A stretch of 38,685 nucleotides of DNA from Magnetospirillum moscoviense (GTDB taxonomy: Bacteria > Pseudomonadota > Alphaproteobacteria > Rhodospirillales > Magnetospirillaceae), in NCBI RefSeq assembly GCF_001650635.1, contig NZ_LWQU01000136.1:1-38685 (forward strand), in the 5' to 3' direction. The translations under genes and the position numbers were made by a program. The notes below the pieces were generated by a model, which saw only the letters and a list, made by a program, of their open reading frames with translations, did no database searches and was not told the DNA's origin. Below are positions 17,495 through 31,062 of the stretch, in pieces. Numbering within the stretch: the stretch's first letter is position 1; the number at the start of each line of letters is the position of its first letter.

Positions 17495-18124
17495 ATGCTG
17501 ACCGTGTCCATTCTTCAGGCGGCGGTGCCAGCGGCATCGGCCGCCGCGATCCACCGCCTGGCCGAACCATTGGCCCAGGCCTGCACCGAATTCTCGATCG
17601 ATAGTCCTGCCCGGCTGGCCGCCTTCTTGGCCCAGGTGGCCCATGAAAGCGGGTCGCTCGCCCGCCTGATCGAGAACCTGAATTATTCGGCCCAGGGTTT
17701 GCTGGCCGCCTGGCCGAAGCGGTTCACCCCGGATCTGGCCGCCGTCTATGCTCGCCAGCCGGTCGCGATCGCCAACCGCGTCTATGCCGACCGCATGGGC
17801 AACGGCGACGAGGCCAGCGGCGACGGCTGGCGCTATCGCGGCCGGGGGATGATCCAGTTGACCGGTCGCGCGACATATGCCGCCTGCGGTTCCGACCTGG
17901 GGCTGGCCCTGGTCGACCAGCCCGACCAGTTGATCGAGCCGGCCCCGGCCGCCCGCTCGGCGGCGTGGTTCTGGCACACCCGCGACCTGAACGCCCTGGC
18001 CGATGCCGGCGATTTCGACGCCATCACTCGGCGCATCAACGGCGGACTGACCGGCCAGACCGACCGCCGGAAACACCATGCCCACGCGATGGCCGCGCTG
18101 GGCCTTGAAACCATGGAGGTGTAA
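17495..18124 (+). CDS. Endolysin, glycoside hydrolase family 19 type
   Basis: A 209-aa chitinase-like (GH19) muramidase that cuts the host cell wall at the end of infection. The motif AHESGS gives the probable catalytic acid E51, with E60 as possible second acid; YRGRGMIQLTGRATYAACG (residues 114-132) is the classic GH19 endolysin core, and DAITRRINGGLTG lines the substrate cleft. No signal peptide or membrane anchor is seen, so export depends on the holin that follows directly. Strong ribosome site AAGGAG. Confidence 0.9.
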   Translation: MLTVSILQAAVPAASAAAIHRLAEPLAQACTEFSIDSPARLAAFLAQVAHESGSLARLIENLNYSAQGLLAAWPKRFTPDLAAVYARQPVAIANRVYADRMGNGDEASGDGWRYRGRGMIQLTGRATYAACGSDLGLALVDQPDQLIEPAPAARSAAWFWHTRDLNALADAGDFDAITRRINGGLTGQTDRRKHHAHAMAALGLETMEV

Positions 18125-18724
18125 ATGAACCTGACCACCATCCTGGGCGATGTCGCCGCCATCGCCGCCAATCCAGTGCTGGGCCTGGCCAAGGTCGCCA
18201 TCGACCTCGCGCCCGACATCGCCGACCTGTTCGGCGACGACGACGCCGCCAAGACGGTCGAGAAGATCGCCACCACCGTCAAGGCGCTGACCGGCACCGA
18301 CGATCCGGCGGCAGCGCGCGAGACCCTGTCCGATCCCGTTCTGCTGGCGCAGTTGCGCAGTCAGGCCCAGGCCTTCGCCCATGCCGAGACCATGGCTCGG
18401 ATGAACAACACCTTGGCAGCCTTCCAGGCGACCCTAGGCGACCGTCAGGGTGCTCGCGCTCGCGACATGGAAATCACCAAGGCCGGTAGGACCAACCACC
18501 GGGCGAACGTTCTTCTGGTGGTGGCGATGATTGGTGTTGTTGCCTGCATCTGCGCCATGATCTTCGGCCAGATCGACGGGAACACGGCGCTGGGCGGCAC
18601 CATCCTTTCCATCGCGGTGATGCTCGCCAACAAGTTCGTGACGGCCTTCGATTTCGAATTCGGCGGCTCGGCCGACAGCGCCGAGACCCGCAACCTGCTG
18701 GCCAAGGCGCCGCCGATTGCGTAG
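18125..18724 (+). CDS. Holin-like membrane protein
   Basis: A 199-aa protein starting directly after the endolysin stop. Two membrane segments are clear, ANVLLVVAMIGVVACICAMIFG (about 127-148) and ALGGTILSIAVMLANKFVTAF (about 155-175), and a third weaker hydrophobic stretch lies near residues 8-25. The FDFEFGGSADS end and the charged helical middle (QARARDMEI-like) fit the GTA/prophage 3TM holin family. It would open the inner membrane for the endolysin. No spanin genes are recognised after it. Confidence 0.75.
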   Translation: MNLTTILGDVAAIAANPVLGLAKVAIDLAPDIADLFGDDDAAKTVEKIATTVKALTGTDDPAAARETLSDPVLLAQLRSQAQAFAHAETMARMNNTLAAFQATLGDRQGARARDMEITKAGRTNHRANVLLVVAMIGVVACICAMIFGQIDGNTALGGTILSIAVMLANKFVTAFDFEFGGSADSAETRNLLAKAPPIA

Positions 18725-18844
18725 GAGAACGCGACAGGAACGCAGCAAACTCGCATGCGCCATCCGTGCGCCACAGAACAAAATGTAATCCGTGAAAATG
18801 GCGGTAAACCGCGAAATCTGTGAACACATTTTTCGCACGAGAAC

Positions 18845-18888
18845 AAAAAACGAAAGCCGCAGAACCCTAGGGTTTCTGCGGCTTTCGG
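18845..18888 (-). terminator. Intrinsic terminator of the tRNA-Lys gene
   Basis: Read on the minus strand, CGAAAGCCGCAGAAACCC pairs with GGGTTCTGCGGCTTTCG (one-base bulge) and is followed by six T. It starts two bases after the CCA end of the tRNA. Being so close to the phage junction, it may also stop phage late transcription running the other way. Confidence 0.85.
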
Positions 18889-18889
18889 T

Positions 18890-18965
18890 TGGTGAGCCCG
18901 TCGGGATTCGAACCCGAGACCCCATGATTAAAAGTCACGTGCTCTACCGACTGAGCTACGGGCTC
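18890..18965 (-). tRNA. tRNA-Lys (anticodon TTT)
   Basis: A complete 76-nt tRNA with encoded CCA. The acceptor stem is GAGCCCG with CGGGCTC (18959-18965 and 18894-18900 on the + strand), the D arm has AGCTCAGTCGGTAGAGC, the anticodon loop CTTTTAA gives TTT, and the T arm has GGGTTCGAATCCC. It lies at the right edge of the prophage with its 3' end facing the phage, so it is the likely attachment site. Confidence 0.96.
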
Positions 18966-18982
18966 TCACCGTTTGGGGCGCA

Positions 18983-19012
18983 CACCATAGGGAGATGGCG
19001 CCCGCCGGTCAA
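18983..19012 (-). promoter_or_regulatory. Promoter of tRNA-Lys
   Basis: On the minus strand, TTGACC (19012-19007) and TATGGT (18988-18983) are separated by 17 bp and lie about 18 bp before the mature tRNA 5' end, a good sigma-70-type arrangement. A GC-rich inverted repeat (CGCCGG/CCGGCG, 19003-19020) overlaps the -35 and may be the end of the ppiA transcript. Confidence 0.55.
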
Positions 19013-19021
19013 TGCCGGCGC

Positions 19022-19570
19022 TTACTTTTTCACATCGGCGGCAACCCGCATGCGCACCAGCTTGTCCGGCTTGGCGACCATGCCGTTTTCCGATTCCGGT
19101 CCCTTGGTGATCTTGTCGACATGCTCCATGCCGTCCAGGACCCGGCCCCAGATGGTGTATTTGCCATCCAGCGACGCCGCCGTCGCCAGCATGATGAAGA
19201 ATTGCGAATCGGCCGAATTGGGCGACGACGAGCGGGCCATGCCGACCACGCCGCGGACGAAATGCTCGCCCGAGAACTCGGCCGGCAGCTTGACGCCCGA
19301 GCCGCCGGTGCCGGTGCCGGTGGGATCGCCGCCCTGGGCCATGAAACCGGCCATGACGCGATGGAACGGCGTGCCGTCATAAAAGCCCTTGCGGGTCAGT
19401 TCCTTGATGCGGGCAACGTGCTGCGGCGCCAGATCGGGCCGCATCTCGATGGTCACCTGGCCCCAAGGCAGGTCCATGATCAGGGTGTTCTCGGGGTCGG
19501 CGGCGAACGCCTGCGAGAAAGCCTGGACCGCCAGCAGGGCGGCCAGGGCGATGGCCTTGACGAGCTTCAT
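19022..19570 (-). CDS. ppiA: Periplasmic peptidyl-prolyl cis-trans isomerase, cyclophilin type
   Basis: A 182-aa cyclophilin with an N-terminal signal peptide (MKLVKAIALAALLAVQAFSQAFA, cut near residue 23). The catalytic segment FHRVMAGFMAQGGD and the SQFFIM strand with DGKYTIWGRVLDGM are those of active PPIases. It speeds proline isomerisation in exported proteins. The start at 19570 was chosen for GGAG just upstream and for the signal peptide. It lies two bases after the ppiB stop, so the two are one transcript. Confidence 0.9.
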   Translation of the reverse strand: MKLVKAIALAALLAVQAFSQAFAADPENTLIMDLPWGQVTIEMRPDLAPQHVARIKELTRKGFYDGTPFHRVMAGFMAQGGDPTGTGTGGSGVKLPAEFSGEHFVRGVVGMARSSSPNSADSQFFIMLATAASLDGKYTIWGRVLDGMEHVDKITKGPESENGMVAKPDKLVRMRVAADVKK

Positions 19571-19572
19571 GA

Positions 19573-20052
19573 TCACTCCTTGACGTCGGCGGCGACCTTC
19601 ATCGACACGATGCAGTCGGGGTCCTCGACCGTGCCGTTGTTGAAGGACGATCCCTTCTTGATGGCATCGACATGATCCATGCCGTCCACCACTTTGCCCC
19701 ACACCGAATATTTGCCATCCAGGTGGGCTGAGGTGTCGAACATGATGAAGAACTGCGAATCGGCCGAGTCCGGGCTGGAGGAGCGCGCCATCGAGCAGGT
19801 GCCGCGCACATGCTTCTCGCGCGAGAACTCGGCCTTCAGCTTGGTGCCCGACCCGCCCATGCCGGTGCCATCGGGGCAGCCGGTCTGAGCCATGAAGCCG
19901 GGGATCACCCGATGGAACTTCAGGCCGTCATAATAGCCCTCGCGCGCCAAGCGCTTGATCTGGGCGACGTGGTTGGGAGCCAGGTCGGGGCGCAGCTCGA
20001 TCACCACGCGGCCGTCCTTCAGTTCAAGATACAGCGTATTTTCAAGGTCCAA
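19573..20052 (-). CDS. ppiB: Cytoplasmic peptidyl-prolyl cis-trans isomerase, cyclophilin type
   Basis: A 159-aa cyclophilin without signal peptide, about half identical by eye to the next gene, so the two are likely an old tandem duplicate with one copy sent to the periplasm. FHRVIPGFMAQTG and DSQFFIMFDTSAHLDGKYSVWGKVVDGMDHV hold the catalytic Arg, Phe and His positions. The start is a TTG with GGGAGG eight bases upstream; no better ATG exists in this frame near the N terminus. Confidence 0.9.
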   Translation of the reverse strand: MDLENTLYLELKDGRVVIELRPDLAPNHVAQIKRLAREGYYDGLKFHRVIPGFMAQTGCPDGTGMGGSGTKLKAEFSREKHVRGTCSMARSSSPDSADSQFFIMFDTSAHLDGKYSVWGKVVDGMDHVDAIKKGSSFNNGTVEDPDCIVSMKVAADVKE

Positions 20053-20082
20053 AGGACGGTCCTCCCGAAGTCTTTATAGTGA

Positions 20083-20578
20083 TCACAGAGCAAGGAAGCG
20101 TTCGTCCAGCCTGGCCTTGACGCCCGGGCTAACGAACTGGCTGATGTCGCCGCCCAGGCGGCCGATTTCCTTGACGAAGCGCGACGAAATGAACTGGCAG
20201 CGTTCCGACGCCATCAAGAACAAGGTCTCGATGTCGGGCGACAGGCGCGCATTCATGCCGGCCATCTGGAATTCGTATTCGAAATCCGACACCGCGCGCA
20301 AACCGCGGATGATGATGTTGGCTCCGCATGAATGGGCGAAATCCACCAGAAGCGTGCCGAACGGCAAAACGTCGATGTTGACGTTGTGATTGCGCGCCAC
20401 TATGGCGACCTCGGCCTTGACCATCTCGACCCGTTCATCGACCGAGAACAGCGGCCCCTTGCCGGCATTGACCGCGACGGCGACGATCAGGCGATCAACC
20501 ACCCGTGCCGCGCGGGTAACGATGTCCAAATGGCCGTTGGTAATGGGATCGAACGTCCCAGGATACAGCCCAACCCGC

Positions 20579-20586
<8 letters not shown>
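20083..20586 (-). CDS. coaD: Phosphopantetheine adenylyltransferase
   Basis: A 167-aa enzyme that adds AMP from ATP to 4'-phosphopantetheine, the fourth step of coenzyme A synthesis. [17 protein letters not shown] holds the nucleotidyltransferase TxGH-type motif, [18 protein letters not shown] the substrate-binding part, and [10 protein letters not shown] the ISS-R motif. Length matches the family. The start at 20586 overlaps the last eight bases of gyrA and has GGAGGGGAGA before it, so translation is coupled to gyrA. Confidence 0.97.
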
Positions 20587-23284
<2,698 letters not shown>

Positions 23285-23379
23285 CCTTGGTTACAGAACC
23301 GGAAGAACGGCGCACGCTACCAGATATCGTGCAGTGCGACAACGGCTCCCGGCACATCTATCGCCCCGTGACAGGCCGA

Positions 23380-23408
23380 TTGCCATCGGCTAAAGTCCCG
23401 CGTCAAAT
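23380..23408 (+). promoter_or_regulatory. Possible ssb promoter
   Basis: TTGCCA (23380-23385) and TCAAAT (23403-23408) are 17 bp apart, 20 bp before the ssb start. A short inverted repeat GCCGAT/ATCGGC overlaps the -35. No alphaproteobacterial LexA box (GAAC-N7-GAAC) is seen here. Confidence 0.35.
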
Positions 23409-23428
23409 TTACGTCAGGAGCAAGCGGC

Positions 23429-23983
<555 letters not shown>

Positions 23984-24024
23984 GTTTTGCGTGAAGCGCG
24001 GCCCGTGCCGGGCCCGCTCAAACG

Positions 24025-24063
24025 CCGCGCGGGCTTAAGGCGCGCGAAGCGCGGACCGTTTTT
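24025..24063 (+). terminator. Possible ssb terminator
   Basis: CCGCGC (24025-24030) pairs with GCGCGG (24049-24054), followed by ACCG and five T that run into the stop codon of the convergent gene. The loop is long and itself GC-rich. Confidence 0.4.
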
Positions 24064-25228
24064 AGATATCGCCACCCCATGACGGGGTGGCGATGGCGTT
24101 TCCAAGGTCGGCCTCGACCAGGCGGCGGCGGACTTCCAGCAATTGCTCGACCAAGGCCGGCTCGGCTTGGCCATAGGCTTGTGCGTCGGGCACCCGGTTG
24201 ACCACCACGCCCAGCAGTTCGGTGATGGCGTTGCCGATCGAGTTCTGGCTGATGGTGACGATCAGCTTGCCCTCGTCATTCCTGTAGATCAGCTGCTTGA
24301 AGGCCGGCTGCCAGCGGATGGCGTTGGCATAGCGGGCGTCGCCGATGCAGCGGTCGCGCACCATCTTCGCGGCTTTCAGGAAATCATTGTCGAACTGCAG
24401 CCGACTGCGCACCAGATCGGGAAAGTAAAGATCGGCCGGCAAGGCGGCATTGCGGGTCGAGACCTGGCCGAAGAAGGTGCGATAGAAATCCAGGAAGCCC
24501 TTCAAGATGGTGTCGTATTCGTCCCAGAACTCGACCCGTTTCAACGAATCCCCCCCGCCTTGGATCTCCCAGCTGGGCAGCCCCTGGGGATAGCCGGTCA
24601 GGGCCAGCCGGCACGAGCCGGCCTGGCACGGGCGCAAAATCTTCAGGTCCAGCCCGTCGAAGAACGCCCGGTAGACCGCGCGCATATGGGCCTGGAACAG
24701 CGAATGCTGGCCGCCGTCGGTCAGGTTGGGATTGGCCTGATCGGCCAGCGGCGCCGCCGCCAGATCGGCCTTGTCGAACACGATGAAGTGGTTGTGCAGC
24801 ATGCGGATGCTGGGCACGCCGGGCGAGGTCAAGGGCCAGGTGGCATCCAGGCTGGCCTCGCCGGCCAGCACCAGATGGGCGGCGGGATCGGGGTAACGTT
24901 CCAGCATGAAGGCGATCAGGATCTGGTTCATGCGGTTCCAGACGTGGCGCGCCGCGTCGGGCACCTGGGTCCGGCGCACCGGCCGGCCCAGCGGGTCCAG
25001 GATGGTCTGTGACGTGTCGTAGATGATCGAGCAATCGAACAGATTGCTGTGGCCCAGCGCCTTGCGATACAGCAGCAGACCCTCGGGGTTGCGCAGCAAG
25101 CCGTTATTGTGGGCCAGATCGTTCAGGTTCTCGGTGCTGTTGAAGAACTCGTTGGGCTTCATGCCGTCGGGCACCGACAGCGGAATCGGACGGAACGGCG
25201 TGACGATTTCCCGCGGCCCTGACAGCAT
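24062..25228 (-). CDS. Conserved-looking protein of unknown function with an HNH-F motif
   Basis: A 388-aa soluble protein with no signal peptide or membrane segment. It is not recognised. Visible features are LRNPEGLLLYRKALGHSN near residue 45, HLVLAGEASLDATWP, IRMLHNHFIVFD (H145 and H147), CQAGSCRLALTGYPQG, and LIVTISQNSIGNAITELLGVVVNR near the C terminus. The HxHF segment recalls HIT-like nucleotide-binding proteins, but the usual third His is not seen, so this is only a hint. It converges with ssb and has its own promoter region with a palindrome just before the start (GAGGG precedes ATG 25228). Confidence 0.7.
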   Translation of the reverse strand: MLSGPREIVTPFRPIPLSVPDGMKPNEFFNSTENLNDLAHNNGLLRNPEGLLLYRKALGHSNLFDCSIIYDTSQTILDPLGRPVRRTQVPDAARHVWNRMNQILIAFMLERYPDPAAHLVLAGEASLDATWPLTSPGVPSIRMLHNHFIVFDKADLAAAPLADQANPNLTDGGQHSLFQAHMRAVYRAFFDGLDLKILRPCQAGSCRLALTGYPQGLPSWEIQGGGDSLKRVEFWDEYDTILKGFLDFYRTFFGQVSTRNAALPADLYFPDLVRSRLQFDNDFLKAAKMVRDRCIGDARYANAIRWQPAFKQLIYRNDEGKLIVTISQNSIGNAITELLGVVVNRVPDAQAYGQAEPALVEQLLEVRRRLVEADLGNAIATPSWGGDI

Positions 25229-25246
25229 GGCAATGCCCTCGCATAT

Positions 25247-25261
25247 TTGCTAAATTAGCAA
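25247..25261. promoter_or_regulatory. Palindrome TTGCTAAATTAGCAA, possible operator
   Basis: A perfect 6-bp inverted repeat with a 3-bp centre, 19 bp before the start of the unknown 388-aa gene, in a locally AT-rich spacer. On the minus strand TTGGCA lies about 12 bp upstream of it. A repressor operator at the promoter is plausible. Confidence 0.35.
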
Positions 25262-25443
25262 TACGTCATGCTGCCAATCCGACCTTTAACCGAAGTCAAT
25301 CGGGCGGCGACCGGCCGAAAAAGATGCACCCCATTGACACAATTTGATCCTGGTCTTTTCGGCCAAGTTACAATAGGAACTTTCTCGTGACGGAACGCAG
25401 TCGGTTGGATTCTCCTCCCGGCCTTGATGGGAAGACGCTTGCC

Positions 25444-26250
25444 ATGATGAAAACCGGTTTTATCCGTGCAATCGCCGCCATCGGCCTGCTGACTTCCGGC
25501 CTGGCAGCACCTGCCTGGGCCGAGGATGCGCCGCCGGCGGTTTCCGCCCCCAACATGAAAGTCGATGTCAGCGCCGGCACCCTGGCCGGAGGGGCCGCCG
25601 TTATGACCGGCTTTACCGGCACCGCCCCCCTGGGCCACAGCCTGGGCGTCCAGTTGGACGCCGCGCTGGGCAACGCCGACCAGGACATGCGCGGCGGCTT
25701 CGCCGGACATTTGTTCTATCGTGATCCGCGGTCCTTCCTGTTGGGCGCCACCGCAATGTGGTCCAGCGTCGCTGGGCCGCATCTCGGTTCCCGCTCGGAC
25801 ATTCGCCGCGCCGGCCTGGAGGCCGAAGTATATCTCGGCGATTTCTCGGTGCTGCCGTCCTTCGGCGCTCAGAACGCGAACGGCGACACCACCGGCTACG
25901 CGTCGCTGGCCGGCATCTACTACCCCACCCCCTATCTGGCGCTCGCCACCAGTGTCGGCGGCACGGGAAACCACCGCACCCTCCAGGTTGGCTTCGAGTA
26001 CCAATTGTTCGAGGATACCCCCCTGTCGCTGATCGGCGATTCCGGTATCGATAACAAAAGCACGCCGTTCTTTCTGGCCGGCATCCGCTACTCGTTCGGC
26101 GCACCGTCGAAAACCATCAAGGACCGCGATCGCTTCGACGATCCCGGCAATATCGTCCGCACCATGAATACCTCCGGCGCTTCGTCCGTCACGACGACGA
26201 ACGGTCATACGCCGAAGCCGTCAGCGGCGGCGGAGGCGCCACCGACATAA
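25444..26250 (+). CDS. Outer-membrane beta-barrel-like protein
   Basis: A 268-aa exported protein. The signal peptide MMKTGFIRAIAAIGLLTSGLAAPAWA is cut near AWA-ED. The mature part has alternating amphipathic strands with aromatic residues (GHLFYRDPRSFLLGATAMW, GIYYPTPYLALATSVGG, LQVGFEYQLF, FFLAGIRYSFG), as in small porin-like or YfaZ-type barrels; the last strand is followed by a 45-residue Ser/Thr/Ala-rich tail that is unlike a classic terminal Phe. The start at 25444 (or 25447) was chosen for the signal peptide and GGGAAG upstream. TACAAT at 25369-25374 may be its -10. A strong terminator follows. Confidence 0.65.
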   Translation: MMKTGFIRAIAAIGLLTSGLAAPAWAEDAPPAVSAPNMKVDVSAGTLAGGAAVMTGFTGTAPLGHSLGVQLDAALGNADQDMRGGFAGHLFYRDPRSFLLGATAMWSSVAGPHLGSRSDIRRAGLEAEVYLGDFSVLPSFGAQNANGDTTGYASLAGIYYPTPYLALATSVGGTGNHRTLQVGFEYQLFEDTPLSLIGDSGIDNKSTPFFLAGIRYSFGAPSKTIKDRDRFDDPGNIVRTMNTSGASSVTTTNGHTPKPSAAAEAPPT

Positions 26251-26268
26251 CTCTCCGCCAGACATGAA

Positions 26269-26299
26269 ACGGCCGCCGCTTCAGGCGGCCGTTTTTTTT
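26269..26299 (+). terminator. Intrinsic terminator of the barrel protein gene
   Basis: ACGGCCGCC (26269-26277) and GGCGGCCGT (26284-26292) form a perfect 9-bp stem with a GCTTCA loop, followed by a run of eight T. Confidence 0.93.
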
Positions 26300-26391
26300 G
26301 GCCGGTGGTATACTTCAGACTCAAGGCTGCGCCCTCGAAACTCCCTCAAATCCTGTGTATCGTGCGCTGTCGCCATCCGGAGCGAACCGCC

Positions 26392-26979
26392 ATGAAGCCC
26401 ACCGTCGCAGCCTTTGCCCTTGCCCTGCTGGCCGCCTGGCCCGCTGCAGCCGCCGAGCCGGCGTTGCCGCCTCCGGTTCTGGCCGAGGACGGCTTCTACC
26501 ATCCCGACTGGTTCCTGGTCAGCTTCATGGACCTGAAGGAGGACGCGGAGCAAGCCGCCAAGGCCGGTAAAAGGCTGGCGATGGTGGTGGAACAACGGGG
26601 CTGCGGCGCCTGCAAGCGGGTGCACGAGGTCAATCTGCGCGATCCGCGCGTCACCACCTATCTCAAGGCCCATTACCAGCTTCTGCAGATCGACCTGTAT
26701 GGCAGCCGCGAGATCACCGATATCGACGGCCAGGTACTGTCGGAAAAGGATTACGCCAAGAAGCTGGGCGTGCGCGCCACGCCGACCATCTTGTTCTTCG
26801 ACGAAATCCCCAAGGGCGGCGGTCCGCAGGCCTTGGCCTGGAAGCAGGTCGGCTATCTCGCCCCCGAACCCTTCGTCAACGCCTTCGCCTTCGTGCGCAC
26901 CAAGGGCTATGCCGGCCAGAAGGAACCCGATTTCCTGGCCTGGATGAAGGGACCTGCAGAAAAAGTAAAGCTGCCCTGA
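26392..26979 (+). CDS. Periplasmic thioredoxin-like protein
   Basis: A 195-aa protein with signal peptide (MKPTVAAFALALLAAWPAAAAEP). The active-site pair is C71-G-A-C74 in EQRGCGACKRVHEVNL, and cis-Pro lies in VRATPTILFFDE. FYHPDWFLVSFMDLKEDAEQAAKAGKRL before the active site is as in SoxW/DsbD-gamma-like reductases that serve cytochrome or sulfur oxidation pathways. It stands alone between a terminator and uvrA, so its partner cannot be read from context. GGAG precedes the chosen start. Confidence 0.85.
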   Translation: MKPTVAAFALALLAAWPAAAAEPALPPPVLAEDGFYHPDWFLVSFMDLKEDAEQAAKAGKRLAMVVEQRGCGACKRVHEVNLRDPRVTTYLKAHYQLLQIDLYGSREITDIDGQVLSEKDYAKKLGVRATPTILFFDEIPKGGGPQALAWKQVGYLAPEPFVNAFAFVRTKGYAGQKEPDFLAWMKGPAEKVKLP

Positions 26980-27056
26980 GGCAACGCGGTCTTTCTTTGT
27001 TCCCATAACCTCTCTAAGATCACGCCCCTCTGACGGTGACGAGGGACGTTTGCTCC

Positions 27057-29885
<2,829 letters not shown>

Positions 29886-29919
29886 AGCAGCGGGCCTTAA
29901 TCTAAGGCGCGCTGCTTTA
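29886..29919 (+). terminator. uvrA terminator-like hairpin
   Basis: AGCAGCG (29886-29892) pairs with CGCTGCT (29910-29916), with a further CCTT/AAGG inside, directly after the stop and followed by TTTA. Two more hairpins follow in this 290-bp gap: GCGGCC-GGAT-GGCCGC at 29943-29958 and TGAGCCCCCTG with CAGGGGGCTCA at 29983-30018 (15 pairs with one mismatch), the latter without a T run. Confidence 0.5.
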
Positions 29920-30058
29920 GCGAGCATTGAGCGAGCGGCCAAGCGGCCGGATGGCCGCGCCCGGCGAGGGGCAATCATCAAATGAGCCCCCTGCGCCATT
30001 TTTGGCACAGGGGGCTCAGGTGGATACCCTAGAAGTTCTCGCAGATGCGAAATTTTTG

Positions 30059-30088
30059 TTGCGACGCACCCGGAGGGTTGGGTAATAT
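30059..30088 (+). promoter_or_regulatory. Possible promoter of the 60-aa gene
   Basis: TTGCGA (30059-30064) and TAATAT (30083-30088) are 18 bp apart. The leader to the start at 30178 would be about 85 nt and contains an imperfect hairpin (CGCGAAC with GTTACGCG, near 30111-30133). Confidence 0.4.
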
Positions 30089-30177
30089 TCTGTCCAACGC
30101 TGGGGCTGTTCGCGAACGATTATTGTTACGCGCACAGGAGCCGGCCGAAACCGAAAAGCAAAAAGGACCGAGAGATC

Positions 30178-30360
30178 ATGCTGGGACATGCCGAACTGCG
30201 TGAAATCGACGAAGCCCTGGCGGAAGAGCGCGCCGAAGGCAGCCGCTCGGACAAGAACGGTCCCTACATCATCCCTCATTTCGCTTTCGGCATGGCCGTG
30301 ACCCGCGCCGCCGCCGCCGGCATCAAGCCCCACTTCCCGGCGTCGATCCTGAAGCGCTAA
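30178..30360 (+). CDS. Small conserved-looking protein, function unknown
   Basis: A 60-aa protein with an acidic helical N-terminal half (HAELREIDEALAEERAEG) and a C-terminal half with YIIPHFAFGMAVTRAAAAG and IKPHFP. The hydrophobic stretch is too short and broken for a membrane segment. It has its own probable promoter, a leader and a purine-rich ribosome site (GAGAG), which support a real gene. I do not recognise the family. Confidence 0.55.
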   Translation: MLGHAELREIDEALAEERAEGSRSDKNGPYIIPHFAFGMAVTRAAAAGIKPHFPASILKR

Positions 30361-30384
30361 GGGATCTTTTCAGCCCTCTTGGCA

Positions 30385-30472
30385 TCGTCACCCCCGCGCA
30401 GGCGGGGTCCATGCCGGGGCGGAACAGAATTGAGTGGCGGATGCGTGGATTCCCGCGTGCGCGGGAATGACG
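30385..30472. repeat. REP-like element of two palindromes
   Basis: Two GC-rich palindromes, one with CCCCGC-GCA-GGCGGG near 30390-30408 and one TTCCCGC-GTG-CGCGGGAA near 30450-30466, face each other with GTCA and TGAC at the outer ends and TCCA/TGGA inside. The second half has the widespread form TGGATTCCCGC...GCGGGAATGACG seen as repetitive extragenic palindromes in many Proteobacteria. It separates the 60-aa gene from the convergent pseudouridine synthase gene. Confidence 0.7.
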
Positions 30473-30486
30473 GGTCCTCGAGCCCT

Positions 30487-31062
30487 CTAGACCTCCCGCC
30501 ATTGGCCGGGCGCCAGCCCGGCCAAGGTCCAGTCGCCGACCGCCCAGCGGATCAGGCGCAGCGTCGGAAATCCCACTGCAGCCGTCATCCGCCGGACCTG
30601 GCGGTTGCGGCCCTCGCGCAGGGTCAGCTCGATCCAGCTGGTGGGAATGGCGGCACGGTAACGAATCGGCGGATCGCGCGGCCACAGGCCGTCGGGCTCG
30701 GCCATCAGGCGCGCACCGGCCGGCAAGGTCGGCCCATCCTTCAGCAAAACCCCCGTGCATAATCGCTTCAGCGCCGCCTGATCCGGCACGCCTTCGACCT
30801 GGGCCCAATAGATTTTCGGCATCTTGGCCTTGGGCTGGCTGATCCGGGCGATGGTCGGCCCATGATCGGACAGCACCACCAGCCCTTCGGAATCGCGATC
30901 CAGCCGCCCGGCCGGATAGACGTTCGGGACCGGAACGAAATCGGCCAGGGTCTTTCTTCCGCCCTCGCGGTCGGAAAATTGGCACAACACGTCGTAGGGC
31001 TTGTTCAACAGGATCAGACGGGGCACAAATCGGGTTCCCGAATTGGATGATCCCCCTGACAT
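30487..31062 (-). CDS. Ribosomal large subunit pseudouridine synthase, RluE/RsuA type
   Basis: A 191-aa enzyme that turns a uridine of rRNA into pseudouridine. The catalytic motif is [31 protein letters not shown] and [24 protein letters not shown] are the N- and C-terminal signatures of the RsuA/RluB/E/F group, and the lack of an S4 domain favours RluE-like. The start could be ATG 31062, whose CATG is shared with the divergent gene, or GTG at 31026, which gives a more typical N terminus ([11 protein letters not shown]). Confidence 0.88.
   Translation of the reverse strand: MSGGSSNSGTRFVPRLILLNKPYDVLCQFSDREGGRKTLADFVPVPNVYPAGRLDRDSEGLVVLSDHGPTIARISQPKAKMPKIYWAQVEGVPDQAALKRLCTGVLLKDGPTLPAGARLMAEPDGLWPRDPPIRYRAAIPTSWIELTLREGRNRQVRRMTAAVGFPTLRLIRWAVGDWTLAGLAPGQWREV

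Larger units (their letters stand above)
1..18889. mobile_element. T7-like prophage, late region (left end outside window)
   Basis: A continuous + strand run carries DNA packaging, head, short-tail, internal core and lysis genes in the order typical of T7-like podoviruses. The portal, scaffold, capsid, gp11/gp12-like tail tube and three large internal virion proteins support this. No long-tail sheath, tape measure or baseplate gene is seen. The right boundary is placed at the 3' end of the tRNA-Lys gene (18890), since the tRNA points its 3' end at the phage and tRNA 3' ends are common integration sites; the exact att core cannot be seen because the left end is missing. No integrase, repressor, RNA polymerase or tail fibre gene lies in this part. 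Confidence 0.88.

Noticed and set aside
18725-18844. Exact attR core sequence
   Set aside because: The other prophage end is outside the window, so the duplicated core cannot be identified; only the tRNA 3' end is proposed.
27000-27056. LexA box before uvrA
   Set aside because: No GAAC-N7-GAAC or GTTC-N7-GTTC pair could be found in the upstream region.
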